A DNA stretch of 64,000 bases from Nonomuraea guangzhouensis (GTDB taxonomy: Bacteria > Actinomycetota > Actinomycetes > Streptosporangiales > Streptosporangiaceae), in the NCBI RefSeq assembly GCF_019396345.1, contig NZ_JAHKRM010000006.1, positions 186,001 through 250,000 on the forward strand, in the 5' to 3' direction. A program made the position numbers and the translations under genes. This document shows, piece after piece, positions 33,019-42,126 of this stretch. Numbering within the stretch: position 1 is the stretch's first letter; each line of letters starts with the position of its first letter. The notes under the pieces are model-generated. The model did not search any database, was not told the origin of the DNA, and was given only the letters and a program-made list of their open reading frames with translations.

Positions 33019-33705
33019 TCAGCCCTGAGTTGACCTGTCTGGAGCGTCCCTGTCTGGTGTGGAGCTTGCGGTAGGGATGCGTCGGGGGGCCAGGAGGGCT
33101 CGTACGGCGGCTTCATCGCCTTCGATGTCGACGAGCCCACGGGCGTCGTCGAAGGTGAGCGCACCCGCTGCCAGCCCGAGAACGATCGAGGCGTCGGCGC
33201 GCACGACGGCATCCAGATCGGCGCCATCATGCAGGGTCACCTCCACGCCCGAGCGCGTCGCCCGCAGCTGAAGCAGCCGGCCGTCGACCTCGATCCCCAC
33301 CGACGATGCCGGGGGCGTGCCCGCCCCGCCCGCGAGGAGGGCGCGCAGGCCGACGAGGAGCCATTCGGGGTGGAAGCGGTCGCCGCCAGGCCCGCGCGCC
33401 ATGAGCGGCGTGGACCAGCGGATGAGGCCCTCCACCGGCTCCCTCAGCTCGGCGCCCCATGGGGTGAGCGCGTACACGACGGCGTTGCCCTCCTCGGGCA
33501 CCCGCCGCTCCACCACCCCGGCCGTCTCCAGATCGCGAAGACGGTCGGCGAGCAGGTTGGTGGCCACACCGCCGAGCCCATCGAGCAGCTCGTGGTAGCG
33601 GGCGGGGGCGATGAGCAGCTGGCGAACGATGAGCAGATTCCACCGGTCGCCCACGACATCGAGTGCCCGAGCGAGACCGCAGTACTGTCCGTAGCTCCGA
33701 CTCAT
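33019..33705 (-). CDS. HxlR-family regulator with C-terminal SCP2-like domain
   Basis: A 228-residue regulator when started at ATG 33705 (MSRSYGQYCGLARALDVVG). Residues 1-100 are an HxlR winged helix with the redox-type N-terminal Cys and WNLLIVRQLL. The rest (IEVDGRLLQLRATRSGVEVTL and the ADASIVLGLAAGALTF segment) resembles an SCP2 sterol-carrier-like domain. A GTG nine bases upstream is also possible. It is divergent from an MDMPI-fold protein whose own C-terminus is also SCP2-like, with a TCAAG-type operator between them. Confidence 0.88.
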   Translation of the reverse strand: MSRSYGQYCGLARALDVVGDRWNLLIVRQLLIAPARYHELLDGLGGVATNLLADRLRDLETAGVVERRVPEEGNAVVYALTPWGAELREPVEGLIRWSTPLMARGPGGDRFHPEWLLVGLRALLAGGAGTPPASSVGIEVDGRLLQLRATRSGVEVTLHDGADLDAVVRADASIVLGLAAGALTFDDARGLVDIEGDEAAVRALLAPRRIPTASSTPDRDAPDRSTQG

Positions 33706-33723
33706 GGAGACCACTTTACATTT

Positions 33724-33747
33724 TCAAGTGTGCTTGAGAATATCAAG
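33724..33747. promoter_or_regulatory. Probable HxlR operator
   Basis: TCAAG (33724-33728) and CTTGA (33733-33737) make a palindrome with a TGTG spacer, and a third TCAAG half-site lies at 33743-33747. The site is in the divergent promoter between the HxlR gene and the gene at 33812, the expected place for HxlR autoregulation. Confidence 0.5.
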
Positions 33748-33811
33748 CAAATCACTAACCCCAGCTATGGGACGGCCACCAGCACAAGCGCTCACGCCAA
33801 GGAGTGAACCG

Positions 33812-34621
33812 ATGACCGACACCTTGGCCCAGGCCCGTGCGGCATTGCGGGAGGTCGTTCCCCACCTCGTCACACTCGTACGGAACGTCCCCGACCCCCA
33901 TGCGATTTCAGTCGGTACCTGGACGGTGGGCGATGTCGCAGCTCACCTGACTCACGTTTTCCACCTCGACACCGACGCCATCGCCGCAAGGCCACTCCCC
34001 GACGCCACCGTGACGACGGCGGGCATGGCCGAGGCCAACGCCACGATGCTGGCCCGGGACGACGAACGGAACCCACTGCTACTCGCCGATCGCATCGCCG
34101 CGCTGGCGGACACGTTCGACGACATCGCCTCGCGCGCACGGGCCGCCACCGTCGACTGGCTGCAAGACACCCGCCTGCCGCCGGCGGCGGTGGCGTGCCA
34201 CCTGCTGGAAGAATGCCTGATCCACGGCTATGACATCGCCCGAGCCGTCGGCCGCCCGTGGCCGATCCGGCGCCACCACGCCCTGCTCGCGATCGAGGGC
34301 GCCGTGCTCCCGCTCATCGCCGTCCTGCCCCCCACGGCCTTGGTGGACCAGGACCGGGCCCGATCCTTTCAAGCCCGCTTCGACCTGCGCCTGCGTGGCG
34401 GCGGACGCGTATTGATGGCCTTCGCCCGCGGTTCGTTGACGCTCCAGACAGGGGGCGCACGCGACGTCGACGCCCACCTGTCGGCCGATCCCGCGGCCCT
34501 CATGCTGGTGTTCATCGGCCGACGAGGCATAGGCAAACCGTTGGTCGCGGGAAAGCTCACCGCGTGGGGGCGTCGGCCGTGGAAGCTCGCCCGCATGCTC
34601 ACCGCCATCAGCCCCCCGTAG
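33812..34621 (+). CDS. Maleylpyruvate isomerase-fold (MDMPI/DinB) protein with SCP2-like C-terminus
   Basis: A 269-residue protein. The N-terminal part has the metal-dependent isomerase/DinB helical bundle with WTVGDVAAHLTH and EECLIHGYDIARA, whose His residues are the usual metal ligands. The C-terminal ~80 residues (DVDAHLSADPAALMLVFIG then KLTAWGRRPWKL) are SCP2-like. Mycothiol-dependent enzymes of actinomycetes have this layout, but the substrate is unknown. The gene is divergent from an HxlR regulator and overlaps the end of the ligase gene by 14 bases. Confidence 0.85.
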   Translation: MTDTLAQARAALREVVPHLVTLVRNVPDPHAISVGTWTVGDVAAHLTHVFHLDTDAIAARPLPDATVTTAGMAEANATMLARDDERNPLLLADRIAALADTFDDIASRARAATVDWLQDTRLPPAAVACHLLEECLIHGYDIARAVGRPWPIRRHHALLAIEGAVLPLIAVLPPTALVDQDRARSFQARFDLRLRGGGRVLMAFARGSLTLQTGGARDVDAHLSADPAALMLVFIGRRGIGKPLVAGKLTAWGRRPWKLARMLTAISPP

Positions 34622-36101
34622 CCCGTTCGCCAAGGGCTCGGGGTATCGCGGCCGCCAGAAGGCGCTTGTCCGGTTTGCCGTTCGGCGCCAGTGGCGTCTC
34701 GTCGATGACGGTGATGGTCGCCGGGACGCATGCGTCGCCGAGCCGCTCGCTGACCAGCGTCCTCAGCGAATCAAGGTCGGGGGTCCGGTCCGCCACCGGT
34801 ACCACGAACGCGTGCGCCGCCTCGCCGGTGTTCTCGTCCGGGGTGCCGATCACGTACGCCTCCGCGATGTCAGGGGAGGTGGCCAGGGCCCGCTCGATCG
34901 GGCCGGCGTAGTAGAGGTTCGCGTTGACGATGATGACGTCCCGTGTCCGTCCGACCAGGTACAGTCGCCCGTCCTCGTCGAAGTGGCCCAGGTCCCGGGT
35001 GCGCACCCATCCGTCGATGAACACCTCCGCGGTCTCCGTTGGTTCGGCCCAGTACCCGATCGCCTGCGCGGGTGTGCGGACGTGCAGTTCGCCGTCGACG
35101 CCGGGCGGGACGGGCCTGCCGTTCGCGTCCCTGATCACGATGTCGATGACGTCGGGTGGGAACCCGACCGAAGGGGGGACATCCGACGGCGTGGCCATGG
35201 AGATCGTGCCGGTCTCGGTCTGCCCGTAGCCCTGGAACACCACCGGGCCGAGCACATCGAGTGCTTCGCGGAGCCGGGACGCCTCCAGCGGCGATCCGGA
35301 CACCATGAGCGCCCGGAGGCTGCTCAGGTCGGCCGGGGCGCTGCGCTGGGCGGCGACGAGTCTGTACAGGCGGGGTACGGTGATGACGCTGGCGGACGCC
35401 CGATACTTGGTGATCGCCTCGGGGAACGCGGGCGGCTCGGCGACGACCATGGTCCCGCCTGCGGCAAGCGTGAGGACGCCGTACTCCATCATCACCTGGC
35501 TGCTCAGCGATCCGAACACCAGGTAACGCCGCAGCCGGGAGGCCAGTTCGCGGATCGCCGGCGGCCACGCCGCCGGGCGGGCCGTCCACGCGGCGTTCAT
35601 GGCGGCGTAGGTCTGCGCGCATGCCTTCGGTGTGCCGGTGCTGCCGCTGGTGTAGACGAGCCGGGCGACGTCCTCCGGCCGGCCGGACAGGCGCAGCGGA
35701 CCGTCCTCGTCGGGTGCGGCCATCAGCTCGGAGACGGTCAGCGTGCGCCGCGCGTGCTCCACTCCCGTGGCCGCGTCGGTCACGACCGCTGCGATGCCCT
35801 GGTGGAGCACGTGGCGCAGTTGGCTGTCGGACAGTCCGGGCCGCGCACCGACGACCCGAGCTCCCACGACGTAACCGGCGATCATCGTGGCGAACGCTTC
35901 CGGGGTGACTCCGAGCATCATGGCGAGTCCGTCCCCGGGCCCGATGGCCGCGCGGCGCAGCCCGGCCGCGATCCGCCGGACGAGGCCGAGCAGCTGCGAG
36001 CCGGTGACGGTACGGGCACCGTGCTCGAAGACGGGCCGGTTCCCGGCCACGGCAAGGAGGTCCAGAACGGACCGCGGGTACGGCTCAGCCGACGTCGGCA
36101 A
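34608..36101 (-). CDS. Adenylate-forming ligase (AMP-binding enzyme)
   Basis: A 497-residue class I adenylate-forming enzyme of the acyl/aryl-CoA ligase or standalone adenylation type. Key motifs are LVYTSGSTGTPKA (phosphate loop), GYGQTETG, TRDLGHFDEDGRLYLVGR (ATP Asp and hinge) and the C-terminal catalytic Lys in PNGKPDKR. The TTG at 36101 is chosen because it gives a normal N-terminus and overlaps the upstream oxidoreductase stop by 17 bases. No carrier protein is encoded nearby. With the ammonia-lyase at 37701 it could activate a cinnamate-type acid. Confidence 0.87.
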   Translation of the reverse strand: MPTSAEPYPRSVLDLLAVAGNRPVFEHGARTVTGSQLLGLVRRIAAGLRRAAIGPGDGLAMMLGVTPEAFATMIAGYVVGARVVGARPGLSDSQLRHVLHQGIAAVVTDAATGVEHARRTLTVSELMAAPDEDGPLRLSGRPEDVARLVYTSGSTGTPKACAQTYAAMNAAWTARPAAWPPAIRELASRLRRYLVFGSLSSQVMMEYGVLTLAAGGTMVVAEPPAFPEAITKYRASASVITVPRLYRLVAAQRSAPADLSSLRALMVSGSPLEASRLREALDVLGPVVFQGYGQTETGTISMATPSDVPPSVGFPPDVIDIVIRDANGRPVPPGVDGELHVRTPAQAIGYWAEPTETAEVFIDGWVRTRDLGHFDEDGRLYLVGRTRDVIIVNANLYYAGPIERALATSPDIAEAYVIGTPDENTGEAAHAFVVPVADRTPDLDSLRTLVSERLGDACVPATITVIDETPLAPNGKPDKRLLAAAIPRALGERATGG

Positions 36102-37638
36102 GGCATTCCTTGACGAAGACGGCCAGCGGCTGCTGATGTACCGTCGGCAGGTTCCACCGGTTGTCCAGGTTCTCCGCGAGGTGGTGGACGCCGGTCGCCG
36201 TGCCGTCGCGGTAGTGCCGCACCACGGGGTGCAGGTAGCTCGCGTCGTGAGCGTTGGCGGCGTCGTTCTCGACGACCCGCGGGATCGAGATGTCGAACGG
36301 GTCGACGGTGTCGTGATCCTCTCCGTACTCCAGGGTGATGACGAACCTGTGCCGGGCCTGGCCGAGCCCGCCGTCGGCGAGGTACGCCACCGGGACCTCC
36401 TCCTGGTACAGCGCGGTGGCGCCGTCCACGGTGACGACGTCGCCGAGCACGCCGAACTGCTGCCACAGCGCCGAGGAGCGGTTGACCCGGGCGATGATCG
36501 CGTCGCCGATCGCGTCCGGGGTCGGCTCGACCTTCTCGGCCGGCCAGGTTCCATCGTGGTAGCGGGTGGCCAGGATCCGGTGGAGCGCGCGCACCCCATA
36601 CCGGAAGCCGTGGATGAATCCGCTGGTGGACTTCTTGAAATCGCGTTGCTGGGTGAGCGTCCCGGCGAAATACAGACCGGGCACGGTGGTCGACTCGTAC
36701 GCCGGCGTCTGTTCGGGGAAACGGTCGTTGATGACCAGCGCGGGCCGGCAACTGTCGTCGAACGCCGAGGCGTCGAACCGGAAACCGGTGCACACGATCA
36801 CCCGGTCGTAGAACAGTTCGCGCAGCGCTTCCACGGTACGGGCGTAGCGGAACATCACGCGGTAGCTACCGTCGTCGCGGCGTTCGATGCTGTCCACCGT
36901 GCCGTCGAGGACCGTGTTCTGGGACTTCAGCTGGTAGCTGTCGAGGAAGTTGTTGTTCACCGCGCGTAAGTGCCCGACATAATGCGACTGCCAGGCCATC
37001 TTGATGGAGTGCGGCCCGGCGACGTGGATGACCGCGGCCTTGTCCATGAGCGCCTCGGCGGTCTCGAACCCCGAGTTACCCTTGCCGATCACCAGGACCT
37101 GCTGGTCGACGAAGGACGCCGGGTCGGTCTCGAACGTGTCGTAGCGTTCGGCGGTCTCGATGCCGGGGATCGGCGGGACGTACAGCTGGGAGACGCCGGT
37201 GGCCATGACCAGCCGCCTGCCCTGCCATGAGCGTCCACTGCGGTCGGTGGCGGTGAACCCGTCGTCGTCGCGGCTGATCCGGACGACATCGGTGTCATAG
37301 TGCACCCGGACGCCTGTCGCCGCCGCGAAGTCGGACAGGTAACGTACGAGATCGTCGGCCTGCGGGAAGTACTTCTCGCTGTAGCGGGTGAACAGCAGCT
37401 CCGGGTCGTCGCTCAGCAACGAGTTCCAGTCCATCCGCAGCCGCAGCTCCGGATCCTCGTACCCGGTGTGCACCTTGTTGATGGAGATCAGCTGGCGGTG
37501 CCGCGGGAACCGGGTGAAGAAGGTGCCCGGCCCGGCTCCGCGTTCCAGGACGACATAGTCATGACCGCTACGTTCCAGCGATGCGGCGAGCTGCAGCCCA
37601 GCCGGTCCGGCCCCGATGATCAGGTAGTCATGCGCCAT
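36085..37638 (-). CDS. FAD-dependent oxidoreductase, flavin-monooxygenase-like
   Basis: A 517-residue two-dinucleotide-fold flavoprotein. An N-terminal FAD motif (LIIGAGPAGLQLAASLERSG) and a second NAD(P) motif (VLVIGKGNSGFETAEAL, about residue 185) are spaced as in flavin-containing monooxygenases and FOXRED2-like proteins; CTGFRFDAS and GLYFAGTL also fit. No membrane segment or signal peptide is present. It overlaps the adenylating enzyme by 17 bases, so the two are an operon. Its promoter faces that of the ammonia-lyase. The oxidised substrate is unknown. Confidence 0.87.
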   Translation of the reverse strand: MAHDYLIIGAGPAGLQLAASLERSGHDYVVLERGAGPGTFFTRFPRHRQLISINKVHTGYEDPELRLRMDWNSLLSDDPELLFTRYSEKYFPQADDLVRYLSDFAAATGVRVHYDTDVVRISRDDDGFTATDRSGRSWQGRRLVMATGVSQLYVPPIPGIETAERYDTFETDPASFVDQQVLVIGKGNSGFETAEALMDKAAVIHVAGPHSIKMAWQSHYVGHLRAVNNNFLDSYQLKSQNTVLDGTVDSIERRDDGSYRVMFRYARTVEALRELFYDRVIVCTGFRFDASAFDDSCRPALVINDRFPEQTPAYESTTVPGLYFAGTLTQQRDFKKSTSGFIHGFRYGVRALHRILATRYHDGTWPAEKVEPTPDAIGDAIIARVNRSSALWQQFGVLGDVVTVDGATALYQEEVPVAYLADGGLGQARHRFVITLEYGEDHDTVDPFDISIPRVVENDAANAHDASYLHPVVRHYRDGTATGVHHLAENLDNRWNLPTVHQQPLAVFVKECLADVG

Positions 37639-37655
37639 GATCCGAAAGCTACGGA

Positions 37656-37683
37656 CGGATTCTCAGAGGATTCTGAGAATCCG
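37656..37683. promoter_or_regulatory. Perfect 28-bp palindrome in the divergent promoter
   Basis: CGGATTCTCAGA (37656-37667) and TCTGAGAATCCG (37672-37683) are exact reverse complements with a GGAT spacer. The site lies between the starts of the oxidoreductase (37638) and the ammonia-lyase (37701) and is probably a shared operator. The nearest regulator relics are a TetR stub at 39219 and a TetR at 42168. Confidence 0.65.
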
Positions 37684-37700
37684 CGATCTATGGTCCAGGC

Positions 37701-39194
37701 ATGCCCGCTGTCGAAGGCGCCATCAACCTCAGCGCCCCGCTGCGCTCCGCCGACCTGCACCGCGCCGCGACACCGGTGTCCGTCGTGGTCGACGAGGCCG
37801 TCCGCGGCCGCGTCGAGCGCGGCCGTGACTTCCTGCGTGGCGTGCTGCGGGAGGAGGAACGCCCGGTCTACGGCGCGACCACCGGCTTCGGGGCCCTGGT
37901 CGGGTACGCCGGCCGGGAGGAGGAGGCGGACCAGTGTGACAACACCCTGGCCCACCTCGGTGCCGGGCAGGGGCCGGATCTGGCCCATGATGTGAGCCGG
38001 GCCGCGATTCTCGTGCGCGTGTGGTCTCTCGCGCAGGGGGCGTCCGGGGTTTCGGCACACGTGGTCGACGGGCTCGCGGCGATGTTCGCGACGACGTTCG
38101 TACCGGCGATCCCACGTTACGGTTCAGTCGGCGCGAGCGGAGACCTGATCCCGCTCGCCTATGCCACCCAGGCGCTGCGTGGCCGGGGACAGGCGTATGT
38201 CGACGGCCGGCGGATGCCCGCGGCCGACGCGCTGCGCCATGCCGGGCTGACCCCGTTGACGCTCGACGGACGCGACGCCCTCGCGCTCGTCAACGGCACC
38301 TCCCTCACCACGGCCGCGACCGCCCTGGCCCTGGACAGCATCCGGTCCTCGCACCGCGCGCTGCAGGCGCTCACCTGTCTGCTGGTCGATCTGCTCGGCT
38401 GCGACCCGGCCTTCCTCGACCCGCGCTTACTCGACGCCTATGGCCACCGCGGCGCGATCGACGTCGCTGACGGCATGCGCAAGACCCTTGCCGGGACCAG
38501 CCCGACCGGCACACGTGCGCTGCAGGAGCCGTACAGCATCCGCTGCTCCCCGCAACTGCTCGGCGCCGCCGAGGACGCCCTGCGCTACGTCGACGGTGTG
38601 GTCGAGGCCGATCTGTCCAGCGTCAGCGACAACCCGCTGTTCTTCCCCGATGACGACCTGGTCGTGCATGGCGGCAACTTCTTCGGACAGCCCGCCGCGT
38701 TCGCCGCCGATGTCCTGGCGATGGTCACCGCTCAGCTCGGCAACCTCGCCGAGCGGCAGCTCGACCTCCTTGTCGACCCGGCCCGCAATGGTGGTCTGCC
38801 CCCGATGCTCGCCGCCGGACCTGGACGCCAACACGGGATGCAGGGGGTACAGCTCGCCACCACCGCGTTGGTCGTCGAGCTCCGCCGCGCCGCCGTGCCC
38901 GCCAGCATGCAGAGCCTGCCGACCAACCTGCACAACCAGGACGTGGTGCCATTCGGCACCCAGGCCGCCCTTCGCGCCCACGACATGGCCGCCCTACTGC
39001 GCCTGCTCTGCGGTTCGCTGGCGGTGGGACTGCGGCAGGCAGTACACGTCGGCGCCCGCCGCCCCACGTCCCCCGGCTGCGCGGCACTCCTCGACTCCCT
39101 GGCCGAGGCGATCCCCCCGGTCGACCCTGACCGCCCGCTGGACGCTGATGTCCGCAAGGCCGTCGAGGTGCTCACCGCGATACTCCCTCTGTAA
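37701..39194 (+). CDS. Aromatic amino-acid ammonia-lyase, tyrosine-type selectivity
   Basis: A 497-residue MIO-dependent lyase of the HAL/PAL/TAL family. The MIO-forming triad is A145-S146-G147 in YGSVGASGDLIPLAY, Y57 in VYGATTGFG is the catalytic Tyr, and NGTSLTTA and EPYSIRCSPQ are present. The selectivity pair is H85-L86 in NTLAHLGAG. With a 60-residue spacing to the MIO Ala, it corresponds to His89-Leu90 of bacterial tyrosine ammonia-lyase, so 4-coumarate from tyrosine is predicted. An aminomutase making beta-tyrosine is the main alternative. It is divergent from the oxidoreductase/ligase operon across a perfect palindrome. Confidence 0.9.
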   Translation: MPAVEGAINLSAPLRSADLHRAATPVSVVVDEAVRGRVERGRDFLRGVLREEERPVYGATTGFGALVGYAGREEEADQCDNTLAHLGAGQGPDLAHDVSRAAILVRVWSLAQGASGVSAHVVDGLAAMFATTFVPAIPRYGSVGASGDLIPLAYATQALRGRGQAYVDGRRMPAADALRHAGLTPLTLDGRDALALVNGTSLTTAATALALDSIRSSHRALQALTCLLVDLLGCDPAFLDPRLLDAYGHRGAIDVADGMRKTLAGTSPTGTRALQEPYSIRCSPQLLGAAEDALRYVDGVVEADLSSVSDNPLFFPDDDLVVHGGNFFGQPAAFAADVLAMVTAQLGNLAERQLDLLVDPARNGGLPPMLAAGPGRQHGMQGVQLATTALVVELRRAAVPASMQSLPTNLHNQDVVPFGTQAALRAHDMAALLRLLCGSLAVGLRQAVHVGARRPTSPGCAALLDSLAEAIPPVDPDRPLDADVRKAVEVLTAILPL

Positions 39195-39218
39195 GAACCG
39201 GAAAGCGCGCCTAGGAAG

Positions 39219-39353
39219 TTGCCGGACGTCAAGCATTTTGATCCCGACGTGGCGCTGGACCGGGTCGTGCGCCTGTTCTGGGAGCGCGGTGCCGAGGTCA
39301 CCGGCATCGCGGAGGTCGTGCAGGCCACCGGGCTGAGCGAACAATCTTCTTGA
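39219..39353 (+). pseudogene. TetR-family N-terminal stub
   Basis: A 44-codon frame from a TTG (39219) encodes KHFDPDVALDRVVRLFWERG and then VTGIAEVVQATGLSEQSS before TGA. This matches the first helices of TetR regulators, FDxDxALDRAxxLFWERGYExTSI. The rest of the helix-turn-helix and the ligand domain are missing, so it is a relic. It follows the ammonia-lyase by 24 bases and may be the remnant of that cluster's regulator. Confidence 0.6.
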
Positions 39354-39439
39354 CGGGCGGACAATCGCGATTTTACAGAGTATTGGGATGGCCGATACGG
39401 TTGATTCGGTCAAGATCTTTGCTCTTATGAGGTTGAAGC

Positions 39440-39871
39440 ATGCACTGCAAGAAGCTCACATCCGTTCTGCTCAGCTCCGCCGCCACGACGGCCATGCTGC
39501 TGGCACCGGCAAACGCAGCCTCCGCACAGGCAGGCTCCGCACGGACGAGCACGGAGACCGCCGCGACGAAGGCCACCACCGCGTCAGCTCAGGCCGGGGT
39601 CGAGCGCGACAGCATCCGTTGCTCCAAGCCCAGAGGCAAGTGGGCCAACTACTCGTGGGGCGAGGGCAACACGAGCGCGACCATCTACTTCAACAACCAC
39701 TGCAGCCACAAGGTCAGCGCCAAGATCATGTTCGTGCGGAAGGGCTCGGTCGGCGACAAGGCCGCCAAGTACCGTTGCATGACGGTCAACGCCCACACCA
39801 AGGGCAAGAAGAAGTTCTACGCCGCTGTCTACAAGCCGTATTCCGTGACCCGCGTCGCGCGTTGCAGCTGA
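39440..39871 (+). CDS. Secreted small protein of unknown function
   Basis: A 143-residue exported protein. The signal peptide (LTSVLLSSAATTAMLLAPANA, cleavage near ASA) is followed by a Ser/Thr/Ala linker and a mature basic domain of about 85 residues with four Cys residues (RCSKP, NHCSH, YRCMT and ARCS). These probably form two disulphides. A WxNYSWGEGNTSATIYFNNHC stretch suggests a beta-rich fold. I do not recognise a family. It has no visible operon partner. Confidence 0.75.
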   Translation: MHCKKLTSVLLSSAATTAMLLAPANAASAQAGSARTSTETAATKATTASAQAGVERDSIRCSKPRGKWANYSWGEGNTSATIYFNNHCSHKVSAKIMFVRKGSVGDKAAKYRCMTVNAHTKGKKKFYAAVYKPYSVTRVARCS

Positions 39872-40119
39872 GCCGGCCGCCCGTGTCCGGTGGCTCCCGG
39901 CAGCGTAAGGGGTGATACTTGCCGATCTCGACCGGTCCCACGGTCGGCGCCTCAGGTAGGGGGAGAGCGGCGAGCGGATCGGTTCGCGGGAAGGTGAGCT
40001 GAAGGTGACCGCCCCGCGTGACCGCGACCCGGCAGGATGCCGCGCCGCGCGGGGCGTCGCCGTAGCGCCGTAGCCACCGAACGCGCCGACCGACCGCCGC
40101 ACCGCCGCGGGTTGCGGCT

Positions 40120-40434
40120 TCAGCTCGCCCGCAGCTTCGGGTAGTGCAGGACCTCCACGTACATGATCCGTCCCTCAACGACGTCAAGGATCAGATCGCC
40201 TTTCGCCGGAAGCAGCGGCACGCATCTGTGCCCGGGACCGTACGCTCCATTCGGTCGCTCGGCCGTATAGAAGCTCTGGCAGAAATCATCACCGCATCCG
40301 CAGGCCTCATGGAACCGCACGTCCCAGACGGCGATGGCGAGATCCTCCTCCCCTTCCTCTCTCAGACACGCGATGAGCTCGGCGACGAGATCGGGGAACA
40401 ACTCACGTACGAGTGGCCGCTCGATCTCGCTCAT
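40120..40434 (-). CDS. Conserved small hypothetical protein with Cys motif
   Basis: A 104-residue protein from ATG 40434. The central FHEACGCGDDFCQSFYTAERP carries three Cys residues, after which come GAYGPGHRCVPLLPAKGDLILDVVEGRIMYVEVL strands. The layout (helix, Cys turn, beta strands) is seen in small actinobacterial proteins of unknown function. It may bind a metal. It has no operon partner. Confidence 0.7.
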   Translation of the reverse strand: MSEIERPLVRELFPDLVAELIACLREEGEEDLAIAVWDVRFHEACGCGDDFCQSFYTAERPNGAYGPGHRCVPLLPAKGDLILDVVEGRIMYVEVLHYPKLRAS

Positions 40435-40666
40435 GTCACACAGTCTCCCAGCTCTCGTAGAGGCGCCATCAAGATCCGGAACATGCGCGGAACAGGAAGA
40501 CGGTCGCAGAACCCCGGAAGCGTCCGCTAGGTCGGAAAGTCGGTGTGCCAACGAGTCTCGAGCCAGAGCCGAACGAGCCGGTTGGTGGCGGCGTACGGCT
40601 TCCCGTGCGCAGGGACATACGAAAGTACGTGGGGGTTGTCGGGGGCCGCTGCTACGTTGCGGTGGC

Positions 40667-41926
40667 ATGGCGACATCCTCCCGGCAGAAGCCACCGTCCC
40701 TTTATGTGATCAACGGGGACTTCGTTCCGCCCGATCGGGGTGACGAGCAGGAAGGGCCTGAGTCTGCGGTGCCCGCTGGTGATCCGGACGAGGCGGTGCG
40801 GCTCTTCCATCACTACCGGCGGCTGATGGCGCAGATCCTCGGATACGAGGAAGCACTCCCCGAGCCTGCGAGTGAGGAGGACCTCGCCGCGGTGGAGAAG
40901 AAGCTCGGGGTTGTGCTGCCTCCAGACCTTCGCGCGCTGTACGGCATCGCCGACGGTGACGGTGATCTCGTCAACCCGCTGTTCGACCGGCAAGAGTGGC
41001 TCCCTCTTTCCGAGATCGGCGACCAGGATGACGAGTGGCTCGACATCGCGCGGGAATGGCAGTACGAACCCTGGCGCCAGACAGTGTTCGATACCCAGCC
41101 CCCGAATACCGTCCGGAGGTCGCCGCTGCGTACGGGCTGGATCCGGTTCGCGTTCGACACCGGCGGCAACTGGCTCGCCGTGGACATGGATCCAGGGCCG
41201 AACGGTCGTCCCGGACAGGTCATCAAGGTCGGAGTCGATTACACGTACGGGCCGACGTACGTCGCTGACTCGGTGACCACGTTTCTGCGCCGTCTGGTGG
41301 AAGCGCTGGAACGCGGTGACTACCGTCGTCACGACAAGAGCCTGTGGATCGACGCGGACCTGCCGGATCTGCCCGGCGAGCACTCCATCTACAGCGACGG
41401 TGGGCCCTCCCTCGCGCGGGCCATGCAGGCCGGTTCACGTGTGCAGGAGGCCCGGGTGGTCGACGTAGAGGATTGCGCGTTCCTCGCCGCGGTGCCCGAC
41501 GTGTGTTCGCTGGCGCTGTCGAGCACGGGTTCGCCCGACCTGACCCCACTTGGTGGCCGTCCGGTGGAGTATCTGGAGCTCGATGTGGAGTCGCCCGACC
41601 TGACGGTGCCGGCCCGAAACCGGGAGCTGCGTTCCCTGTCGGTCACCTGCGCGCGGCCCGTCGAGCTGGCTCCGCTCCGTACGCTGCCGAACCTGTGGGC
41701 GCTGGACATCGCGGCGGCATCCGTTGCCGACATCGCCACGGTGGCTGAGCTGGAAGGATTGCGGTACCTGGAGGTGACCCAGGACCAATGGCGGGAGTTG
41801 TCGGAACTCGACGGCCTGCCGCCGCTGGCCGTCGTCGGCGTCCACCCCCACCGCCCCGAACGCGACTGGCCGTCCTCAACGGACTGGGTCACCATTTTTG
41901 ACGAGTTGCCTTCGCCAACAGCCTGA
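40667..41926 (+). CDS. SMI1/KNR4-domain protein with C-terminal repeats
   Basis: A 419-residue protein. Residues ~55-215 form an SMI1/KNR4 domain (SEEDLAAVEKKLGVVLPPDLRALYGIADGD, then GWIRFAFDTGGNWLAVDMDPGP), a fold common in immunity and regulatory proteins. The C-terminal ~170 residues contain repeated short leucine-rich-like strand/turn units (LTPLGGRPVEYLELDVESPDL, LAPLRTLPNLWALDIA, TVAELEGLRYLEV). No signal peptide or toxin partner is visible. Its role is not known. Confidence 0.82.
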   Translation: MATSSRQKPPSLYVINGDFVPPDRGDEQEGPESAVPAGDPDEAVRLFHHYRRLMAQILGYEEALPEPASEEDLAAVEKKLGVVLPPDLRALYGIADGDGDLVNPLFDRQEWLPLSEIGDQDDEWLDIAREWQYEPWRQTVFDTQPPNTVRRSPLRTGWIRFAFDTGGNWLAVDMDPGPNGRPGQVIKVGVDYTYGPTYVADSVTTFLRRLVEALERGDYRRHDKSLWIDADLPDLPGEHSIYSDGGPSLARAMQAGSRVQEARVVDVEDCAFLAAVPDVCSLALSSTGSPDLTPLGGRPVEYLELDVESPDLTVPARNRELRSLSVTCARPVELAPLRTLPNLWALDIAAASVADIATVAELEGLRYLEVTQDQWRELSELDGLPPLAVVGVHPHRPERDWPSSTDWVTIFDELPSPTA

Positions 41927-42126
41927 ACCGGTGCCTGGGTCAGGGACTCGCCCGGGGCGCCTGGACGGGAGATCGGCACCTTCACGGACGGCCGGTAGGT
42001 CTTGCCGTCCGCCGTGGCGTCCCCGGCGGCTACCGGATCTGGGACAACAAGGCGCGTCGCTGGTGGGGCGACCTCTACGAGTTATGCCCGGTGGCTGGCA
42101 TGTTCCCCGTGGGCTCACCTAGTATC

